14,910 nucleotides of DNA. Origin: JAFALX01 sp050734185 (GTDB lineage: Bacteria; Chloroflexota; Dormibacteria; Aeolococcales; Aeolococcaceae). The stretch is from NCBI GenBank assembly GCA_050734185.1, contig JBOHUE010000172.1, positions 1 to 14,910 of the forward strand, in the 5' to 3' direction. Under the pieces are notes generated by a model that was not told where the DNA came from, did no database searches, and worked only from the letters and a program-made list of their open reading frames with translations. Of this stretch, positions 12,993 through 14,910 are shown one piece after another. Made by a program: the position numbers and the translations under genes. The first letter of the stretch is position 1; each line of letters starts with the position of its first letter.

Positions 12993-14414
12993 TCAGACGT
13001 GGAAGGGCAGGGTCACGATGAACGTGTTCCCGCGCGCGCTCTGGTTGTCGACCCAGACTTTCCCGCCCATGCGCTCCACCAGCTGGCGCGACAGATACAG
13101 CCCGACGCCGAATCCGCCGCGCTGGCGCAGCAGCGGGGCCTCCACCTGGTAGAAGGAGGCGAACACGCGATCGACGTCGGCATCGGGAATGCGCCGGCCA
13201 TTGTCGTGCACGGAGACGTGCACCATGTTGACCACGCGCTCGGTGCGCACATAGACCGCCTCGGACTGCGGCGAGAACTTCAACGCGTTGTCGAGCAGAC
13301 ACGCGAACACGAGCGCGAGGCGGTCGACGTCGGCGCTGACGCGGCTCGCATCGGCGGCGACGTCGATGTGGAACCGGTCGTGGTCCGCCTCCTCGACGAA
13401 ACGCGGGATCACCTCGCGGAACACATCCTCGAGGTCGACGGGGGCGGTCTTGAGCCGGATCTCGCCGGACTCGAGCTGTGCGATGCACAGCAGGTTGTCC
13501 GTGAGCCGCGCCAGATGCTCCGACTCGATGCGCAGCTGCGACAGCCCTTCCTCGCGGGCGCCGGCCGGTAGGCGATCGCTCGCATCCTGCATCAGCGTGA
13601 GCCACGCCTTGATCTTGGTCAGCGGCGTGCGCAGCTCGTGCGACGCCAGCATGATGAAGTCGCTCTTGATGCGGTCGACCTCGCGCAGCTCGGCGAATGC
13701 GGCGTGCTCCAGCTCGATGGTCTGCATGAGCCGCCGGTCGCGCGAGGTGACGAGCTCGCGGGCGAGCAAGCTGCTCGCGAGCGTGACGACGAACAGCAGG
13801 AACGCGCGCGCGACGAAAGCATCCACGGTGTTCCCCGTGAGCACCCAGCCGCTCACGGCGAATGAGCTGGCGAAGTAGACCGTTCCGGTGATCAGCGCGC
13901 ACAGCATGCTGCCGGGAACGCTGAAGCGCAGGCTGCCCTCGATGACGACCAGCGAGAAGGCAACGGCGAGGTCCGAGCCGATGCCGCCGCCCAGGTAGAC
14001 GAAAGCACCCGCGACCGCGAGGTCGACGGTGACCATAAGGAGCTGCGCGCCACGCCCGGGCAACCGTCGAGCGACCAGCATGATCGTTGCCGTCAGGTTG
14101 AAGACACCCCAGCCGCCGAGGATGAGGTTGATCGCCGACCTCGATGCCGTGCCGTGCACGCCCGGGAAGTTGTTGGCCACGGCGACGTAGATGAGCACCA
14201 CCCACCGGACCAGCTCGATGACACGCTCGAGGCCGGCGCGGCGATCGCGGAACAGCGCGGCGCGCGTCTCAGCCGCGGGTGCCGGCGCCGCCTGGGGAGG
14301 CGTGGACGGCGCCGGCGGGGCCTCCGGGGGTTGCGGGCGCGCGCGTTGCCGTCGCAGCAGGCGCCCCGCCACCACCTCGGACGCGCTGTGCGCACGCAGG
14401 GGTTGGCTGAGCAT
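12993..14414 (-). CDS. Membrane sensor histidine kinase
   Basis: 473-residue sensor kinase, partner of the downstream response regulator. Residues 1-60 are cytoplasmic, with a Pro/Ala-rich stretch (about 26-50). About six hydrophobic segments follow (66-82, 94-114, 124-140, 147-164, 167-184, 201-218) with only short loops, so the signal is probably sensed in or near the membrane. HisKA carries the phosphorylated His259 in SHELRTPLTKIK. The ATPase domain has its N box at DNALKFSP (375-382), G1 box HDNGRRIP (403-410), F box FYQVE and G2 box GGFGVGL (433-439). The second Gly of the usual DxGxGI is Arg here. ATG 14414 was chosen because TAGTCT lies eight bases upstream, implying a leaderless message; the open frame continues further up without start signals. 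The stimulus is unknown. Confidence 0.95.
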   Translation of the reverse strand: MLSQPLRAHSASEVVAGRLLRRQRARPQPPEAPPAPSTPPQAAPAPAAETRAALFRDRRAGLERVIELVRWVVLIYVAVANNFPGVHGTASRSAINLILGGWGVFNLTATIMLVARRLPGRGAQLLMVTVDLAVAGAFVYLGGGIGSDLAVAFSLVVIEGSLRFSVPGSMLCALITGTVYFASSFAVSGWVLTGNTVDAFVARAFLLFVVTLASSLLARELVTSRDRRLMQTIELEHAAFAELREVDRIKSDFIMLASHELRTPLTKIKAWLTLMQDASDRLPAGAREEGLSQLRIESEHLARLTDNLLCIAQLESGEIRLKTAPVDLEDVFREVIPRFVEEADHDRFHIDVAADASRVSADVDRLALVFACLLDNALKFSPQSEAVYVRTERVVNMVHVSVHDNGRRIPDADVDRVFASFYQVEAPLLRQRGGFGVGLYLSRQLVERMGGKVWVDNQSARGNTFIVTLPFHV

Positions 14415-14422
14415 CGGCTTCG

Positions 14423-14428
14423 AGACTA
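14423..14428 (-). promoter_or_regulatory. Candidate -10 (TAGTCT) of the histidine kinase gene
   Basis: On the minus strand TAGTCT ends eight bases before the ATG at 14414, again fitting a leaderless start. A palindrome GCGTACGC (14432-14439) lies just upstream and could be an operator. No -35 match is seen. Confidence 0.45.
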
Positions 14429-14505
14429 GATGCGTACGCGTTCCGCCATGCCGCACGACCAGTAACGAAGCGGCACCGCGCAAGCGACGTCGGGCTACGT
14501 CCGCC

Positions 14506-14910
14506 TCAGCAGGCGGGTGCGTACGCCGGCGGCACGGTCAGCGGCGCGGAAGGAGTCGCCGGATCGCTAGCTTCCGGAGAGACCAGCACCAGCGCGCCGG
14601 CCGGTGCGTCGAAGCAGTCGAGCCTCCAGCCGAGCTCATGCAGCGCCGATGCCTCCTGGGAGCGCTCATCGACGATTGCAACGCGGATGTCGTCGGTGCG
14701 CAGCGCCGTCTCCCAGCCGGGCTCGAGCAGGTGGATGGTGGCGTACGCGGCCTGGGCCGGCCGGGTGAACGTCCCGGCGCTGCCGTAGATGAACACGACG
14801 TGGCCGGCGGGCAGCCGGTATGCGAGGTAGTCGCCCCAGGTCGCGGCGCTGTAGACGCGCTCGTTCGGATACGCCGCGGCCACGCGCGTCGCCGCCGTTT
14901 GCGGCTCCTT
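14506..14910 (-). CDS. C-terminal part of a probable polytopic membrane glycosyltransferase (5' end outside the window)
   Basis: The frame is open to the right edge, so only the last 134 codons are seen; GTG 14883 is in frame but is not taken as the start. The fragment has the pattern of the extracytoplasmic C-terminal domain of multi-spanning GT-C type transferases (dolichyl-phosphate-mannose mannosyltransferase-like): VYSAATWGDYLAYRLP, VVFIYGSAGTF, a Tyr/helix segment ending PGWETAL, IRVAIVDE, then LGWRLDCFDAPAGALVLV. In relatives this reads VFNxYxWGGYLIWRLP...VFIDGRxD...WVLV. A Pro-rich tail ends the protein. Such enzymes move sugars from lipid carriers onto envelope polymers. It precedes the kinase gene by 91 bases on the same strand; a functional link is not evident. 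The identification rests on the C-terminal signature only. Confidence 0.6.
   Translation of the reverse strand, partial: KEPQTAATRVAAAYPNERVYSAATWGDYLAYRLPAGHVVFIYGSAGTFTRPAQAAYATIHLLEPGWETALRTDDIRVAIVDERSQEASALHELGWRLDCFDAPAGALVLVSPEASDPATPSAPLTVPPAYAPAC

Overview
The window looks like chromosomal DNA of a high-GC actinomycete. G/C-rich third codon positions, GTG starts, TANNNT hexamers placed directly before start codons (leaderless mRNAs), an HD/LuxR fusion regulator and CpaF-type ATPases all fit Actinomycetota, and the family mix suggests Thermoleophilia/Solirubrobacterales. That placement is an inference from style and gene content. I see no tRNA, rRNA, CRISPR array, insertion sequence or phage gene.

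Left block (1-5944): a pilus/secretion-type region. A 5'-truncated CpaF/TadA ATPase gene runs rightwards and converges on a second, N-terminally shorter cpaF paralogue. The two share a near-identical core, so they form a long imperfect inverted repeat. Divergent from the second cpaF is an uncharacterised acidic 154-residue protein. Its 3' end overlaps that of an oppositely oriented two-gene unit, made of a large protein with three DUF4388/PATAN-like repeats and a small single-span membrane protein. That unit diverges from a ParA-type ATPase gene across a tiny intergenic gap. The gap holds a 9-bp palindrome that can serve as -10 element in both directions, probably giving two leaderless messages. 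My best guess at an undescribed system is a motor-control and positioning module: two CpaF motors, a PATAN-like adaptor, a membrane partner and a ParA positioner.

Middle block (5945-8849): looser, accessory-looking DNA. It holds a small basic hypothetical protein, a kinase-fold protein of the aminoglycoside phosphotransferase (APH) type that has lost its ATP-binding lysine, catalytic aspartate and metal-binding aspartate (a predicted pseudokinase), a possible gene remnant, and a RimJ/RimL-like GNAT acetyltransferase with a leaderless-type promoter.

Right block (8850-14910): signalling. An HD-domain/LuxR transcriptional regulator with an altered HD motif is divergent from an exported beta-propeller protein, which ends at a strong hairpin. 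Then come, on the minus strand, an OmpR/PhoB-type response regulator, its upstream multi-spanning histidine kinase, and the C-terminal part of a probable polytopic glycosyltransferase that runs off the right edge. No gene-free stretch exceeds 300 bases.
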